Of a stretch of DNA of 64,000 nucleotides, positions 10,501 to 18,037 are shown piece after piece. The translations under genes were made by a program, and so were the position numbers. The stretch's first letter is position 1. Each line of letters starts with the position of its first letter. The notes beneath the pieces were generated by a model. It worked only from the letters and a program-made list of their open reading frames with translations. It did not search any database and was not told the origin of the DNA. The stretch comes from Cellulomonas pakistanensis (GTDB taxonomy: Bacteria; Actinomycetota; Actinomycetes; Actinomycetales; Cellulomonadaceae): the NCBI RefSeq assembly GCF_016862755.1, contig NZ_BONO01000004.1, positions 1-64,000 of the forward strand, written 5' to 3'.

Positions 10501-11619
10501 ACCCCGGGTGTTCCCGCCCCAGGACCGCGTCGAGCCGTCGGTAGCGACCCCCAGCGTGTGGAGGAGGCCTGCCGCGACGTCGGTGAAGCGCAGGTCACCC
10601 TGGACGGCGACCGGCGCGTTCTTCCCGGTGATGTTGTAGCTGCCGTCGCCGAGCTGGCCGTTGTTGCCGGAACCCCAGGCGTAGCCCAGGCCGGCGGGCG
10701 TCCGCGCGACGACGAACCGGGTGCCGACGTCGATCTGCGCGAACGTCAGGCCACCGACGACCGCGGTGGGCGAGGTGAGGTACTGCGTGCTCCCCGAGCT
10801 CTGCCCCACGCCGAGCTGGACGTAGTTGTTGAGTCCCCAGCTGTACGCTGCTCCCGCGGTCGTCAGGCCCACCGTGTACCGGTCGCCGGCCCCCACGCTC
10901 TGGAACCGGAGTGACGTCGGGACCCGCACGGGCAGCGGGCGGTCCGTCGTCGACCCGTCGCCGAGCTGGCCGGAGCTGTTCGCACCCCAGGCGTACAGCT
11001 CGCCCCTGTCGGTGAGCGCGAGCGAGTGGCTCGTGCCGGCGGCGACGGCGACGAAGGTGAGTCCTGTGGGCAGCTGGACCCGGCGCGGGGTGAGGGTCGC
11101 GGCCTGGGAGGGGTTGTCCATGATCCCCAGTGCGCCGTCCCCGACCCAGCCCCAACCCCACACCTCGCCCTCGGTCGAGATGGCGAGCGAGTGCCGCCCG
11201 CCCGCTGAGATCTGGGTGAAGCGCAGCTCCTCGCCGTTGAAGCGCACGGGTACCGGGACGGTGGCGTTGGTCGTGGTGCCGTCCCCGACCTGGCCCGCGG
11301 TGTTCCAGCCCCAGCCGTAGGCGACGCCGTCCGGGGTCAGCGCGAGACCGTGGTGGGATCCCGCCGACACCTGCGCGAACACCGTCCGCTGGACGTCGGG
11401 CAGGCTGAGGGTCTGCCCGCCCGTCGTGGGACTGCTGCCCAGGAGCGCGTTGGGATCCGCGACGGCGGGCGTCGACGCGACGACCGCGCCGACGCCGGCG
11501 AGGAGCGCGGCGAGCAGCCACGCGATCAGGCGGCGCGGTGCCCGCACCGCTGCGGCGGGTGTTCGAGGCGCACGGGGGCGCGCGTGCAGAGGAATGGGGT
11601 TCATGCGCCCGATACTCAT
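4567..11619 (-). CDS. Giant cell-wall-anchored RCC1 / Ig-like repeat protein
   Basis: This protein of up to 2350 residues is probably a surface adhesin or stalk; the ligand is unknown. A signal peptide ends near residue 55. Residues about 60-440 contain seven RCC1-type blades (pattern YxWGxNxxGQLGDG), enough for one complete beta-propeller. A TIG/Ig-like region follows to about 620. Then come sixteen Ig/invasin-like domains of about 100 residues, each with VADGTDTAxLTV near the start and DHGDGTYTQ near the middle. Domains 6-15 are mostly followed by Pro/Glu/Gly linkers. The C-terminus has a Gly-Thr run, LATTG at 2312-2316, a hydrophobic helix and RRSR, which fits a class E sortase signal. ATG 11619 lies inside a perfect palindrome; the ATG at 11604 is a plausible alternative start. 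Confidence 0.85.
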   Translation of the reverse strand: MSIGRMNPIPLHARPRAPRTPAAAVRAPRRLIAWLLAALLAGVGAVVASTPAVADPNALLGSSPTTGGQTLSLPDVQRTVFAQVSAGSHHGLALTPDGVAYGWGWNTAGQVGDGTTTNATVPVPVRFNGEELRFTQISAGGRHSLAISTEGEVWGWGWVGDGALGIMDNPSQAATLTPRRVQLPTGLTFVAVAAGTSHSLALTDRGELYAWGANSSGQLGDGSTTDRPLPVRVPTSLRFQSVGAGDRYTVGLTTAGAAYSWGLNNYVQLGVGQSSGSTQYLTSPTAVVGGLTFAQIDVGTRFVVARTPAGLGYAWGSGNNGQLGDGSYNITGKNAPVAVQGDLRFTDVAAGLLHTLGVATDGSTRSWGGNTRGEGGTGVTNTRNLAPTRVAGSTAFVEVEAGENWSVALTADGLPYTWGFNLYGEVGDGTTSPRTSPFALPVGNVPVYVPEVLVGDVPATDVRWEGGTLTFVTPPVSRGGTYAVTVDGTRHGYYRYGSLAEITAAPPTATTAVVGTPWTLAAEGRGDEAPAITWQQATTSATGSCNSDWLTLPGGSSSLSVSETTTPTTVSAPGSTRSELTSVGHVGSELCYRAVVTNGITDELAATGVTAVPTTTPTVVHSVAAAISADATQVVADGSQDAVLTVRLTGKALAPVAGATVRVFAEGVGDLAAEVMHDHGDGTYTQRVSSFALGTGTFRFSVNDVDAPGRAHVQFVAGAADASTSSLDVDRTQVDADGVDEAAVTVAVRDASGHPVLGADVEVAVSGVGRTLGAVADLGDGTYRATVVSEQHGTATVRATVGGDAVPGTREVDFRRLPVDLEAGSFTTDRARVVADGLDTATLTVTAINDAGLPMLDADVVIERDGVGVLDPAGVQNHGDGTYTQQVRSTTAGNGTFYYTVDGQEGVSSVRVGFDPGEVAASTGTLTADRTTVLADGTDTATLTVEVADVLGNPVAGADVEITVSGPGSLLGSVSNHGDGTYTQQVSSADLGTGTFGFRVDGESGADTVEIEFVPGPVDPAASTVTVDPDRIVADGTESATATITLLSSSGHPVAGADVRLQRITVGDLQGEVVDHGDGTYTQEITSTVAGAGLFLVEADGVRLQQGAQLTFVAPGVDPGPVEGVVVAISTDRAAVVADGTDAATLTVRVVDLADDPVEGADVAIEADGVGDLDGAGVVDRGDGLYTQAVTSTVAGVGTFRAVVDGEASTGTAQITFTEPVIEPEPEPWSWSLAVDRPEVVADGTDTAVLTVTIADGAGDPVAGADVAISADGVGDLAPEGVTDHGDGTYTQAASSTAVGVGTFTATVDGETVGSVQVTFTEPEPGPDPGPEPGTRSIAADRTEVVADGSDTAVLTVSLADGEGDPVTGAAVAITAEGVGDLAPDGVTDHGDGTYTQAVTSTVAGVGTFTATVNGETIGTAQITFTEPEPGPDPGPEPGTRSIAADRTVVVADGTDTAVLTVALADGAGDPVTGADVTVTVEGVGDLAPGGVADHGDGTYTQAVTSTVAGVGTFTATVDGETIGTARITFTEPGAEPEPDPGSWSIAVDRTEVVADGTDTAVLSLALASGSGDPVVGADVAVTVDGVGDLAPGGVTDHGDGTYTQAVTSTVAGVGTFTFLVDGEAIGSTQVSFTAPEPGPGPEPGSRTIAADRSQVAADGSDTAVLTITIANGAGDPVVGADVAVLTDGVGDLAPEGVTDHGDGTYTQAVTSTAVGVGTFSAVVDGEVIGTVRVTFTEPGSEPGPEPGPGSWSITVDRLRVPADGAQRALLTATLRDAAGDPVVGADVAVLVDGVGDLDTAGVLDRGDGRYVQAVTSTVAGVGTFTFTVDGEAIGSVTVTFTAPDPGPDPGPEPGTRSVSADRTEVVADGTDTAVLTVSLADPAGDPVTGADVAVTVDGVGDLDPAGVVDHGDGTYTQAVTSTVAGVGTFTATADGDPVGSVTVTFTEVGTEPGPEPEPEPAPVTGTIAVDRTEVVADGTDTAVLTVTLADGAGDPVTGADVAVAVLGVGDLDAAGVVDHGDGTYTQAVTSAVAGIGTFTFTVDGRAVLGAAQVVFTEPGAPGPDPGAGSSTITADRTEVVADGTDAAVLTVTVADGAGDPVTGADVAVLVDGAGDLAPEGVVDHGDGTYTRAVTSTVAGVGTFTATVDGDAVVGVAQVRFTEPAPPDPGPEPGPGTRTITVDRSAVVANGTDVATLSITLVDGAGDPVTGADVTVAAQGVGDLDPAGVVDHGDGTYTQAVTSTVAGVGTFVFTVDGAEAGSIQVTFHAPGSGPGTSPDPGPGGGGGAGDQTGGTGTGTGTGTGTGTGPGWLATTGWSVAGTALVALLLLAAGAVVTRRSRVTGTDVSES
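4815..9747 (-). repeat. Array of 16 Ig-like-domain-coding repeats (~300-330 bp each)
   Basis: Sixteen in-frame units encode the Ig/invasin-like domains. The complement-strand core gtcgaggtgaccgcctgggt recurs almost unchanged at about 310-320 bp spacing through the later-encoded part (about 4.8-7.9 kb). The first-encoded units (about 8.1-9.7 kb) are more diverged. Stronger similarity at the anchor-proximal end suggests recent duplication or gene conversion there. Confidence 0.85.
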
Positions 11620-11626
11620 GAGTATC
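11611..11626. promoter_or_regulatory. Perfect 16-bp palindrome over the start of the giant surface-protein gene
   Basis: GATACTCATGAGTATC is its own reverse complement and contains the upstream ATG (11617-11619). On the minus strand its first half, GATACT, could be a -10 element with TTGGGC 16 bases upstream. Transcription would then begin beside or after this ATG, favouring ATG 11604. It could also be an operator; no regulator is known. Confidence 0.45.
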
Positions 11627-11689
11627 GACCGCGTCGGTGGGGGCCCAAGGTCCTTGAGTGGTCCCCCTAGCCCGGGGGATCGGCGGGAC

Positions 11690-12670
11690 CTAGGTCCGGT
11701 CCGCGACCGCCGGCCGGAGCCGCTGCGCCCGCTGCGCCCGCACCCCGTCGATGGTCAGCAGCACTAGCGCGACCCACACCAGGCCGAAACCCCACCACCG
11801 CGCGGGCGGCATCGTCTCGCCGAGGACGGCCACCCCGATCAGCAGCTGCAGGACCGGCGCGAGGTACTGCAGGCTGCCCACGACGCTGAGCGGCAGCCGG
11901 CGCGCGGCCTCGCCGAACAGGAGCAGCGGCAGCGCGGTCGCGATGCCCGTCCCCGCCAGGGCCAGCGCGTGCCAGGTGCCGGTCGCGGTGAAGGTCGAGC
12001 CGCCCGTGACGCCGAGCCAGATCAGGTAGCCCGCGGACATCGGCGCCAGGACCAAGGTCTCGGCGGCGAGCCCGGGCGCCGCGGCGACGCTCCGCCCGAC
12101 CCGGTTCTTCAGCAGCCCGTACACGCCGAACGACCCGGCCAGCGTCAGGGCCACCCACGGCAGCCGCCCGAGGCCGACGGTGATGACCACGACCGCCGCC
12201 ACGCCGAACCCGAGCGCGACCCACTGCGTCCGGCGGAGCCGCTCGCGCAGCACGAGCACCGCGAGCAGCACGGTGACGAGCGGGTTGATGAAGTAGCCGA
12301 GCGCCGCGTCGACCACGTGCCCGCCGAGGGCGGCGAACACGAACGTCAGCCAGTTCACCGCGAGCAGCACGGACGCCGCCGCGACCAGCGCCATCGTGCG
12401 GCGGGACCGCAGCACCCCGCGGAACGCGCGCCAGGTGCGCGTCGCCGACAGCACGGCCGCGCAGAAGATCAGCGACCACAGCACCCGGTGCGCCACGACC
12501 TCGACCGCGCCGGACGGCTTGAGCAGCTCGAAGTACAGCGGCAGCACGCCCCACAGCAGGTAGGCGCCCGTGCCGGCGGCGAGTCCGCGCGGGTCGAGGG
12601 CGCCGGTGGCGGCGGGGGCACGGGTGTCGGTGGCGGTGGCCGGCGACGGGGTGGCGGACGGGGTGCTCAC
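11690..12670 (-). CDS. rarD: RarD-type EamA (drug/metabolite) permease
   Basis: The 326-residue product is an inner-membrane transporter of the EamA superfamily, RarD branch. After a Thr/Pro/Ala-rich N-terminal tail of about 30 residues, about ten hydrophobic helices follow. The first carries the RarD-like sequence YLLWGVLPLYFELLKP, and a conserved VEVVAHRVLWS lies just beyond it. The substrate is not known for the family. It appears monocistronic: the giant surface gene lies downstream in the same direction, separated by about 70 bases with several small palindromes, and fprA lies divergently upstream. Confidence 0.85.
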   Translation of the reverse strand: MSTPSATPSPATATDTRAPAATGALDPRGLAAGTGAYLLWGVLPLYFELLKPSGAVEVVAHRVLWSLIFCAAVLSATRTWRAFRGVLRSRRTMALVAAASVLLAVNWLTFVFAALGGHVVDAALGYFINPLVTVLLAVLVLRERLRRTQWVALGFGVAAVVVITVGLGRLPWVALTLAGSFGVYGLLKNRVGRSVAAAPGLAAETLVLAPMSAGYLIWLGVTGGSTFTATGTWHALALAGTGIATALPLLLFGEAARRLPLSVVGSLQYLAPVLQLLIGVAVLGETMPPARWWGFGLVWVALVLLTIDGVRAQRAQRLRPAVADRT

Positions 12671-12772
12671 GGACCGACGCTAGCGCCGCCCGCCGACGCG
12701 CACCGGCACCGGTCGGACCTCGCGCGGGGATCGGCAGGATGTCGCGCCGGATCGGCAGAGGTTAGGGCGTCC

Positions 12773-12778
12773 TACACT
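12773..12778 (+). promoter_or_regulatory. Candidate -10 element for the ferredoxin reductase gene
   Basis: TACACT lies 30 bases before the GTG at 12808, with a strong ribosome-binding site (aaggaagg) between. No good -35 hexamer stands 16-18 bases upstream. The sequence GGATCGGCAG occurs twice just upstream, 21 bases apart (near 12728 and 12749), and might be an activator site. Confidence 0.35.
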
Positions 12779-12807
12779 GGTCGGCGACCCCGAAGGAAGG
12801 CACCTGC

Positions 12808-14205
12808 GTGACCTCGAACCGCCCCGTCCGCGTCGCCGTCGTCGGTGCCGGCCCCGCCGGCATCTACGCGTCGGACATCCTCAGCCGCTCGGGCCTGGAC
12901 GTGTCCATCGACCTGATCGAGCGCCTGCCCGCGCCGTTCGGGCTGGTCCGGTACGGGGTCGCGCCCGACCACCCGCGGATCAAGCAGATCATCGTGGCGC
13001 TGCACAAGGTGCTCGAGCGCGGTGACATCCGGCTGATCTGCAACGTCGACTACGGCGTCGACCTCAAGCTCGAGGACATGCGCCGGCACTACGACGCGGT
13101 CATCTTCGCGACGGGCGCGATCAAGGACGCCGACCTGCCGATCCCGGGGATCGACCTGGACGGCTCGTACGGCGCGGCCGACTTCGTGTCCTGGTACGAC
13201 GGCCACCCGGACGTCCCGCGCACCTGGCCGCTCACCGCGCAGCACGTCGCGGTGCTCGGGGCCGGCAACGTGGCGCTCGACGTCGCCCGCGTCCTCGCCA
13301 AGCACGCCGACGACCTGCTGCCGACGGAGGTGCCGCAGAACGTCTACGACGGCCTCAAGGCCAGCCCGGTCACGGACGTGCACGTGTTCGCGCGCCGCGG
13401 GCCGGCGCAGGCCAAGTTCTCCCCGCTGGAGCTGCGCGAGCTCGGCCACGTGCCGGACGTCGACGTCGTCGTGTACCCGGAGGACTTCGACTTCGACGAG
13501 GGCTCGATGGCCGCCATCCACTCGTCGAACCAGACCAAGCAGGTCGTCAAGACCCTCACCGACTGGACGCTGAAGGACCCGGAGGAGCTGACGGCGAGCC
13601 GCCGGATCCACCTGCACTTCCTGCACAAGCCGGTCGAGGTGCTGGGCGAGGACGGCAAGGTCGTCGGGCTGCGCACCGAGCGCACCGCGCTGGCCGGCGA
13701 CGGCAGCGTCGCGGGCACCGGGCAGATGCACGACTGGCCCGTGCAGGCCGTCTACCGTGCGGTCGGCTACTTCGGGTCGCCGCTGGTGGACGTGCCGTTC
13801 GACGAGGCCAAGGGTGTCATCGCCAACCGCGAGGGGCGGGTCGTGGACGTCGACGGCGAACCGGTGCCGGGCGTCTACACCACCGGCTGGATCAAGCGGG
13901 GCCCGGTCGGCCTCATCGGGCACACCAAGTCCGACGCGAGCGAGACGATCCGGCACCTCGTCGAGGACGCCGGCGACGTCGCCGAGGCCGGCAACCCGTT
14001 CCTGTCGGCCGCCGAGCCGGACCCGCAGGCCGTCGTCGACTTCCTGACCGCGCGCGGCGCCCGCCCGATCCACTGGGCCGGCTGGGAGCTGCTCGACGCG
14101 TACGAGCGGGCGCTCGGCGAGCCGCACGGGCGCGAGCGGGTGAAGGTCGTGCCGCGCGAGGACATGGTGCGGATCGCGCTGGCCGAGGCGGCCGGCGAGG
14201 CCTGA
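12808..14205 (+). CDS. fprA: FAD-dependent ferredoxin/flavodoxin-NADP+ reductase (FprA type)
   Basis: The 465-residue enzyme would move electrons between NADPH and ferredoxin, for example to feed P450s, in the cytosol. It belongs to the adrenodoxin-reductase-like glutathione-reductase fold. The FAD-binding GAGPAG is at 13-18 and the NADP-binding GAGNVAL near 151-157. The sequence LPAPFGLVRYGVAPDHP is diagnostic of this family, as is the later TGWIKRGPVGLIGHTKSDA. The length matches FprA (about 456). It is followed by a long terminator hairpin and has no obvious operon partner. Confidence 0.92.
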   Translation: MTSNRPVRVAVVGAGPAGIYASDILSRSGLDVSIDLIERLPAPFGLVRYGVAPDHPRIKQIIVALHKVLERGDIRLICNVDYGVDLKLEDMRRHYDAVIFATGAIKDADLPIPGIDLDGSYGAADFVSWYDGHPDVPRTWPLTAQHVAVLGAGNVALDVARVLAKHADDLLPTEVPQNVYDGLKASPVTDVHVFARRGPAQAKFSPLELRELGHVPDVDVVVYPEDFDFDEGSMAAIHSSNQTKQVVKTLTDWTLKDPEELTASRRIHLHFLHKPVEVLGEDGKVVGLRTERTALAGDGSVAGTGQMHDWPVQAVYRAVGYFGSPLVDVPFDEAKGVIANREGRVVDVDGEPVPGVYTTGWIKRGPVGLIGHTKSDASETIRHLVEDAGDVAEAGNPFLSAAEPDPQAVVDFLTARGARPIHWAGWELLDAYERALGEPHGRERVKVVPREDMVRIALAEAAGEA

Positions 14206-14227
14206 CCCGGCCCGGTCACCGATCCGT

Positions 14228-14283
14228 CGAGTGGAAGATCCGGCCCGACACGCCGAGGTGTGTCGGGCCGGATCTTCCACTCG
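14228..14283. terminator. 24-bp bidirectional terminator hairpin
   Basis: Arms 14228-14251 and 14260-14283 are exact reverse complements around an 8-base loop. It separates the convergent fprA and amino-acid ABC genes and can serve both strands. There is no U-tract. Confidence 0.85.
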
Positions 14284-14311
14284 CCCCCCGTCCCGGAGCC
14301 GGAGCGCCGGG

Positions 14312-15091
14312 TCAGCCCGTGAAGCGGCGGAGGAACTCCTGCGTCCGGGGCTCCCGCGGGTCGACGAGCACCTGCTCCGCCGGCCCGCGCTCCAGGATCC
14401 GGCCGTGGTGCAGGAAGCACACCTCGTCGGCCACGTGCCGCGCGAACGCCATCTCGTGCGTCGCGACGACCATCGTCGTGCCCTCGTCCTTGAGCTCGCC
14501 GAGCAGGTCCAGCACCTCGCCGACCAGCTCGGGGTCGAGTGCGCTCGTGACCTCGTCGAGCAGCATGAGCGCCGGCTGCGTGACCAGCGCCCGGGCGATC
14601 GCCACGCGCTGCTGCTGGCCGCCGGACAGCTCGTCGGGGAACGCCTGCGCCTTGGCGCCGAGGCCGACCCGCTCCAGCATCGCCGCGGCCCGCTCGCGCG
14701 CCTCCTTCTTCCCGACCTTGTGCACGAGGCGCGGTGCCAGTGTCACGTTGTCCAGCACGCGCAGGTGCGGGAACAGGTTGTAGGCCTGGAACACCATGCC
14801 GATCCGGGCGCGCACGGCGTTGGCGTCGACGCGCGGGTCGGTGACCTCCTGGCCGGCGACCTCGATGACGCCGTCGTCGACCTCCTCGAGCAGGTTGACG
14901 CAGCGCAGCAGGGTCGACTTCCCGGAACCCGACGCGCCGATCAGCACGACGACCCTGTGCTCGGCGACGTCCAGGGACAGGTCGTCGAGCACGACGTGGT
15001 CGCCGAACGCCTTGCGGACCCGGTCGACCCGCAGCAGCGGCGACCCCGCGGGGACGACGTCGGGGGTGGCGCTCGCGGCGGGGCCGGTCAC
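14312..15091 (-). CDS. Polar amino-acid ABC transporter, ATP-binding protein
   Basis: The 259-residue ATPase energises an amino-acid importer at the inner face of the membrane. Walker A is GASGSGKST (52-60), the signature LSGGQQQR is at 155-162, and Walker B ends in D179-E180. The FQAYNLFPH Q-loop region and the sequence LDEVTSALDPELV are typical of the GlnQ/HisP family. The GTG start overlaps the permease stop by 4 bases (GTGA), so it is the last gene of a three-gene operon: binding protein, permease, ATPase. The substrate, glutamine/glutamate-type or another polar amino acid, cannot be fixed. Confidence 0.9.
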   Translation of the reverse strand: MTGPAASATPDVVPAGSPLLRVDRVRKAFGDHVVLDDLSLDVAEHRVVVLIGASGSGKSTLLRCVNLLEEVDDGVIEVAGQEVTDPRVDANAVRARIGMVFQAYNLFPHLRVLDNVTLAPRLVHKVGKKEARERAAAMLERVGLGAKAQAFPDELSGGQQQRVAIARALVTQPALMLLDEVTSALDPELVGEVLDLLGELKDEGTTMVVATHEMAFARHVADEVCFLHHGRILERGPAEQVLVDPREPRTQEFLRRFTG

Positions 15092-16002
15092 CGGAGGGCC
15101 CCCGCCCCGGCCAGCCCGCTCTGCGAGCCGAGCCAGCCGCCGCGCCGCGCGAGCGCGTCGGTGAACCGGGTGAGCGGGATGGTCAGCAGCACGAACAGGA
15201 CCCCCGCGACGACGTACGGCGTGAAGTTGGCGTAGGCGGCGGTCTGGATCTGCGCCGCGCGCACGGCGTCCACGGCGCCGAGGATCGAGATCAGGCCCGA
15301 GTCCTTCGACAGCGACACCAGGTCGTTGAGCAGCGGCGGGATCACCCGGCGGATCGCCTGGGGGAGCACGACGTGCCGCATGGTCTGGCCGCGCGTGAGG
15401 CCGAGCGACCGCGCCGAGGCGATCTGCGACGGGTGCACCGACTCGATGCCCGCGCGGAACACCTCGGCCACGTACGCCGAGTAGGTCAGCACGAGCGCCA
15501 GCCCGCCGAGCACGACCGCCGACGTCGGGATGCCCTGCAGCCGCAGCCCGGGCAGGCCGAACCCGACGAGCAGCAGCACGAGGATCAGCGGCAGCCCGCG
15601 GAACACGTCGACGTACCCGGTGGCGAGCGCGCGCAGCGGGAAGAACGCCGGGCCGCGCAGCGTGCGCGCCAGGGCCAGCAGGAGCGCCACGACCACGATC
15701 AGCACGGCGCAGACGGCCATCACGCGGACGTTGAGCCACAGCCCCTCGAGCACCTTGGGCAGCGACGCCCAGGCGACCTCGGGGTCGAGGAACGACTGCC
15801 GGACGCGCGGCCAGCCGGGCGAGCTCACCAGCCCGAGCACCGCGACCGCGGCCACCACGACCGTGCTGACCAGCGCGATCAGCGTCGAGCGGCGGGTCTG
15901 GCCGCGCCGATACGCGTCGCGCTCGCGCTGCCGCTCGGACGGCACCCACGCGGGGCGGGCGCCGTCCGGCGTCACGGCGGGGTCCACGGGGACCGCGGGC
16001 AC
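15088..16002 (-). CDS. Polar amino-acid ABC transporter, permease
   Basis: The 304-residue integral membrane subunit belongs to the HisM/GlnP family. A charged N-terminal tail of about 30 residues precedes five or six hydrophobic helices. The EAA loop that docks to the ATPase is clear ([11 protein letters not shown], then [19 protein letters not shown]). The GTG start shares one base with the stop of the binding-protein gene, and the stop overlaps the ATPase start. A single permease gene implies a homodimer. Confidence 0.9.
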   Translation of the reverse strand: MPAVPVDPAVTPDGARPAWVPSERQRERDAYRRGQTRRSTLIALVSTVVVAAVAVLGLVSSPGWPRVRQSFLDPEVAWASLPKVLEGLWLNVRVMAVCAVLIVVVALLLALARTLRGPAFFPLRALATGYVDVFRGLPLILVLLLVGFGLPGLRLQGIPTSAVVLGGLALVLTYSAYVAEVFRAGIESVHPSQIASARSLGLTRGQTMRHVVLPQAIRRVIPPLLNDLVSLSKDSGLISILGAVDAVRAAQIQTAAYANFTPYVVAGVLFVLLTIPLTRFTDALARRGGWLGSQSGLAGAGALR

Positions 16003-16859
16003 TACTGCAGGACCGGCGCGCCGGCCGCGTCGGTGAGCCACTGCGACTCGAGGTCGGCGAGCGTGCCGTCCTCGCGGAGCGCGTCGACCGCCTCGGTGAC
16101 CGGCTCGGTCAGCGCGGAGTCCTTGTCGAGCACGAGGCCGAACTGGTCGGCGTCCGCCTCGTCGTCGGCGGGCAGCTGGCCGATCAGGATGCCGCCGTCG
16201 AGCTCGGCCGCAGTGATGTAGAGCGCCGTCGGCAGGTCGACGACGACCGCGTCGACCAGGCCCGCCTGCAGCGCCTGCTTCACCTGGTCGTTGTCGTTGA
16301 ACACCTGGATGTCGGTGCTCGGGTCGATCGCGGCCTCGGCGGTCGTCAGGCTGGTGGTGCCCACCATGGCGCCGAGCTTGAGGTCCTTCAGGTCGGCGAG
16401 CGAGGAGGCGTCGGCGGCCGCGGTGCCCTCGACGGTCACGACCGCCTGCGCGGTGTCGTAGTACGACGACGAGAAGTCGAGGTTCTCCGCGCGCTCGGGG
16501 CTGATCGACACCTGGTTGATCGCGAAGTCGAACGACTTCGCGCCCGGGGCGATGATCTGGTCGAACGTGACCGGCACCCACTCGACCTGGTCCTCGGCGT
16601 AGCCGAGCTGCTGGGCGACCGCGTAGGCCACGGCGGACTCGAAGCCCTCGCCGTTGGTCGGGTCGTTGTCGACGACCCACGGCTCGTAGCCGGGGTCGGA
16701 CGTGCCGATCGTCAGCATGCCGTCGGTCAGGGTGTCGAGCGCGCCGTCGGTGGCGGCGGACTCGGACGCGCCGGCAGCCGGCTCGTCGTCGACGGGCGCA
16801 CACGCCGCGAGCGCCAGGGCGCTCGCAGCGGCCAGGGCAAGGATGCGGACGGTACGCAC
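16002..16859 (-). CDS. Amino-acid ABC transporter substrate-binding lipoprotein
   Basis: The 285-residue product is the extracellular solute receptor of this importer. The lipobox ends at C20 (LALAAC), so the mature protein is a membrane-anchored lipoprotein. A short Asp/Glu/Ser/Ala linker leads into a family 3 binding-protein fold. [15 protein letters not shown] and [21 protein letters not shown] match the usual EVDLAKAIA and VDAIIAGMSITPER blocks. GTG 16859 is chosen because a gaggag ribosome-binding site precedes it and the signal peptide starts there. It is transcribed divergently from htpX. Confidence 0.9.
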   Translation of the reverse strand: MRTVRILALAAASALALAACAPVDDEPAAGASESAATDGALDTLTDGMLTIGTSDPGYEPWVVDNDPTNGEGFESAVAYAVAQQLGYAEDQVEWVPVTFDQIIAPGAKSFDFAINQVSISPERAENLDFSSSYYDTAQAVVTVEGTAAADASSLADLKDLKLGAMVGTTSLTTAEAAIDPSTDIQVFNDNDQVKQALQAGLVDAVVVDLPTALYITAAELDGGILIGQLPADDEADADQFGLVLDKDSALTEPVTEAVDALREDGTLADLESQWLTDAAGAPVLQ

Positions 16860-16976
16860 GGTGTCTCCTCGGGGGACGTCGGGGTGTGCGGGGTCAGGGT
16901 AGGGGAACTGCGCGGCGGCCTGCGGCGTTGTCTGGAGCGCGGGACGAGTTGTCGGCCGCGGCGAGGAAGGACGCAC

Positions 16977-17849
16977 ATGGGTCACCGGCACTACAACGGC
17001 CTCAAGACGGCGCTGCTGTTCGGCGTGCTCTGGGCCGTGCTGCTCGGCATCGGCGCCTTCGTGGCGAACGGACGGTTCATCTTCCTGTTCGCCCTCGCGG
17101 GCCTCGCGATGACCGCGTACTCCTACTGGAACTCCGACAAGATCGCGATCCGCGCCATGCACGCGCGGCCGGTGTCGGAGATCGAGCAGCCCGCGATGTA
17201 CCGGATCGTCCGCGAGCTCTCGACCGCCGCGCGCCAGCCGATGCCCCGTCTGTACGTGTCGCCGACCGCGGCGCCGAACGCGTTCGCCACCGGGCGCAAC
17301 CCGCGCAACGCGGCGGTCTGCTGCACCGAGGGCATCCTGCAGATCCTCGACGAGCGCGAGCTGCGCGGCGTGCTCGGCCACGAGCTCATGCACGTCTACA
17401 ACCGCGACATCCTCACGTCGTCGATCGCGGCGGCGGTGGCCGGCGTCATCACGTCGGTCGCGCAGTTCGCCCTGTTCTTCGGCGGCGGCGACCGCGAGCG
17501 CGGCGGCAACCCGATCGCCGCGCTGCTCATGGTGTTCCTCGCGCCCGTCGCCGCGACGCTCATCCAGCTCGCCATCAGCCGGACCCGCGAGTACGACGCC
17601 GACGAGGACGGCGCGGCGCTCACCGGCGACCCGCTCGCCCTGGCCTCGGCGCTGCGCAAGCTCGAGCGGGGCACCGCCGCGCGGCCGCTGCCGCAGGAGC
17701 GCGACCTGGTCGACGTGTCGCACCTGATGATCGCGAACCCGTTCAAGGGCGCCGGCATCGGCCGGATGTTCGCGACGCACCCGCCGATGGGGGACCGGAT
17801 CCAGCGCCTGGAGCGCATGGCGGGCTACGGCGGCGTCGAGCGGTACTGA
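16977..17849 (+). CDS. htpX: HtpX family membrane zinc metalloprotease
   Basis: The 290-residue membrane protease takes part in quality control of misfolded membrane proteins. Two N-terminal transmembrane helices lie at about 11-30 and 33-50. The zinc-binding HELMH motif is at 135-139, followed by two further hydrophobic segments and the downstream glutamate motif [11 protein letters not shown]. The ATG has a strong gaggaagga site 6-14 bases upstream. The length matches the family (about 285-295). Confidence 0.93.
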   Translation: MGHRHYNGLKTALLFGVLWAVLLGIGAFVANGRFIFLFALAGLAMTAYSYWNSDKIAIRAMHARPVSEIEQPAMYRIVRELSTAARQPMPRLYVSPTAAPNAFATGRNPRNAAVCCTEGILQILDERELRGVLGHELMHVYNRDILTSSIAAAVAGVITSVAQFALFFGGGDRERGGNPIAALLMVFLAPVAATLIQLAISRTREYDADEDGAALTGDPLALASALRKLERGTAARPLPQERDLVDVSHLMIANPFKGAGIGRMFATHPPMGDRIQRLERMAGYGGVERY

Positions 17850-17896
17850 GCCTGCGCGACCGGGCGGGTGTCCGGTCCGATCCCGCGCGGTGCCGC

Positions 17897-17968
17897 GACG
17901 AGATAGGGCCTTCGCGCCGAGATAGGGCCTGAGATGGTCCTACCTCGGCGGGAGGGTCCTATCTCGGC
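17897..17968. repeat. Nested inverted repeat (two direct plus two inverted copies)
   Basis: The motif GAGATAGGGCC occurs twice in direct orientation (within 17897-17910 and 17916-17929). It is followed by two inverted copies, GGTCCTACCTCGGC (17936-17949) and GGTCCTATCTCGGC (17955-17968). As RNA the arms pair through G-U wobbles and can form alternative nested hairpins. It lies between convergent htpX and the lipoprotein gene, so it probably terminates both. Confidence 0.7.
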
Positions 17969-18037
17969 TGTGCCGCAGGACCGTGCGCGGAGCCCGGCGA
18001 CGGCGTCGGCCGCAGCGCCGTGCGGGTCGCGGCACCG

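Noticed and set aside
4816..10914. 2032-codon plus-strand frame opposite the giant surface gene
   Set aside because: It merely reflects the repeat array read backwards; residues are Gly/Arg/Asp/Val repeats without signal peptide or fold.
11611..11660. Possible motility sigma-28 promoter (CTCAAG and GTCGATA on the minus strand)
   Set aside because: The spacing of about 23 bases is too long for that sigma class.
11686..11697. Perfect 12-bp palindrome GGACCTAGGTCC
   Set aside because: It overlaps the rarD stop codon; with no partner copy or spacing to a promoter it may be chance, so it is not called as an operator.
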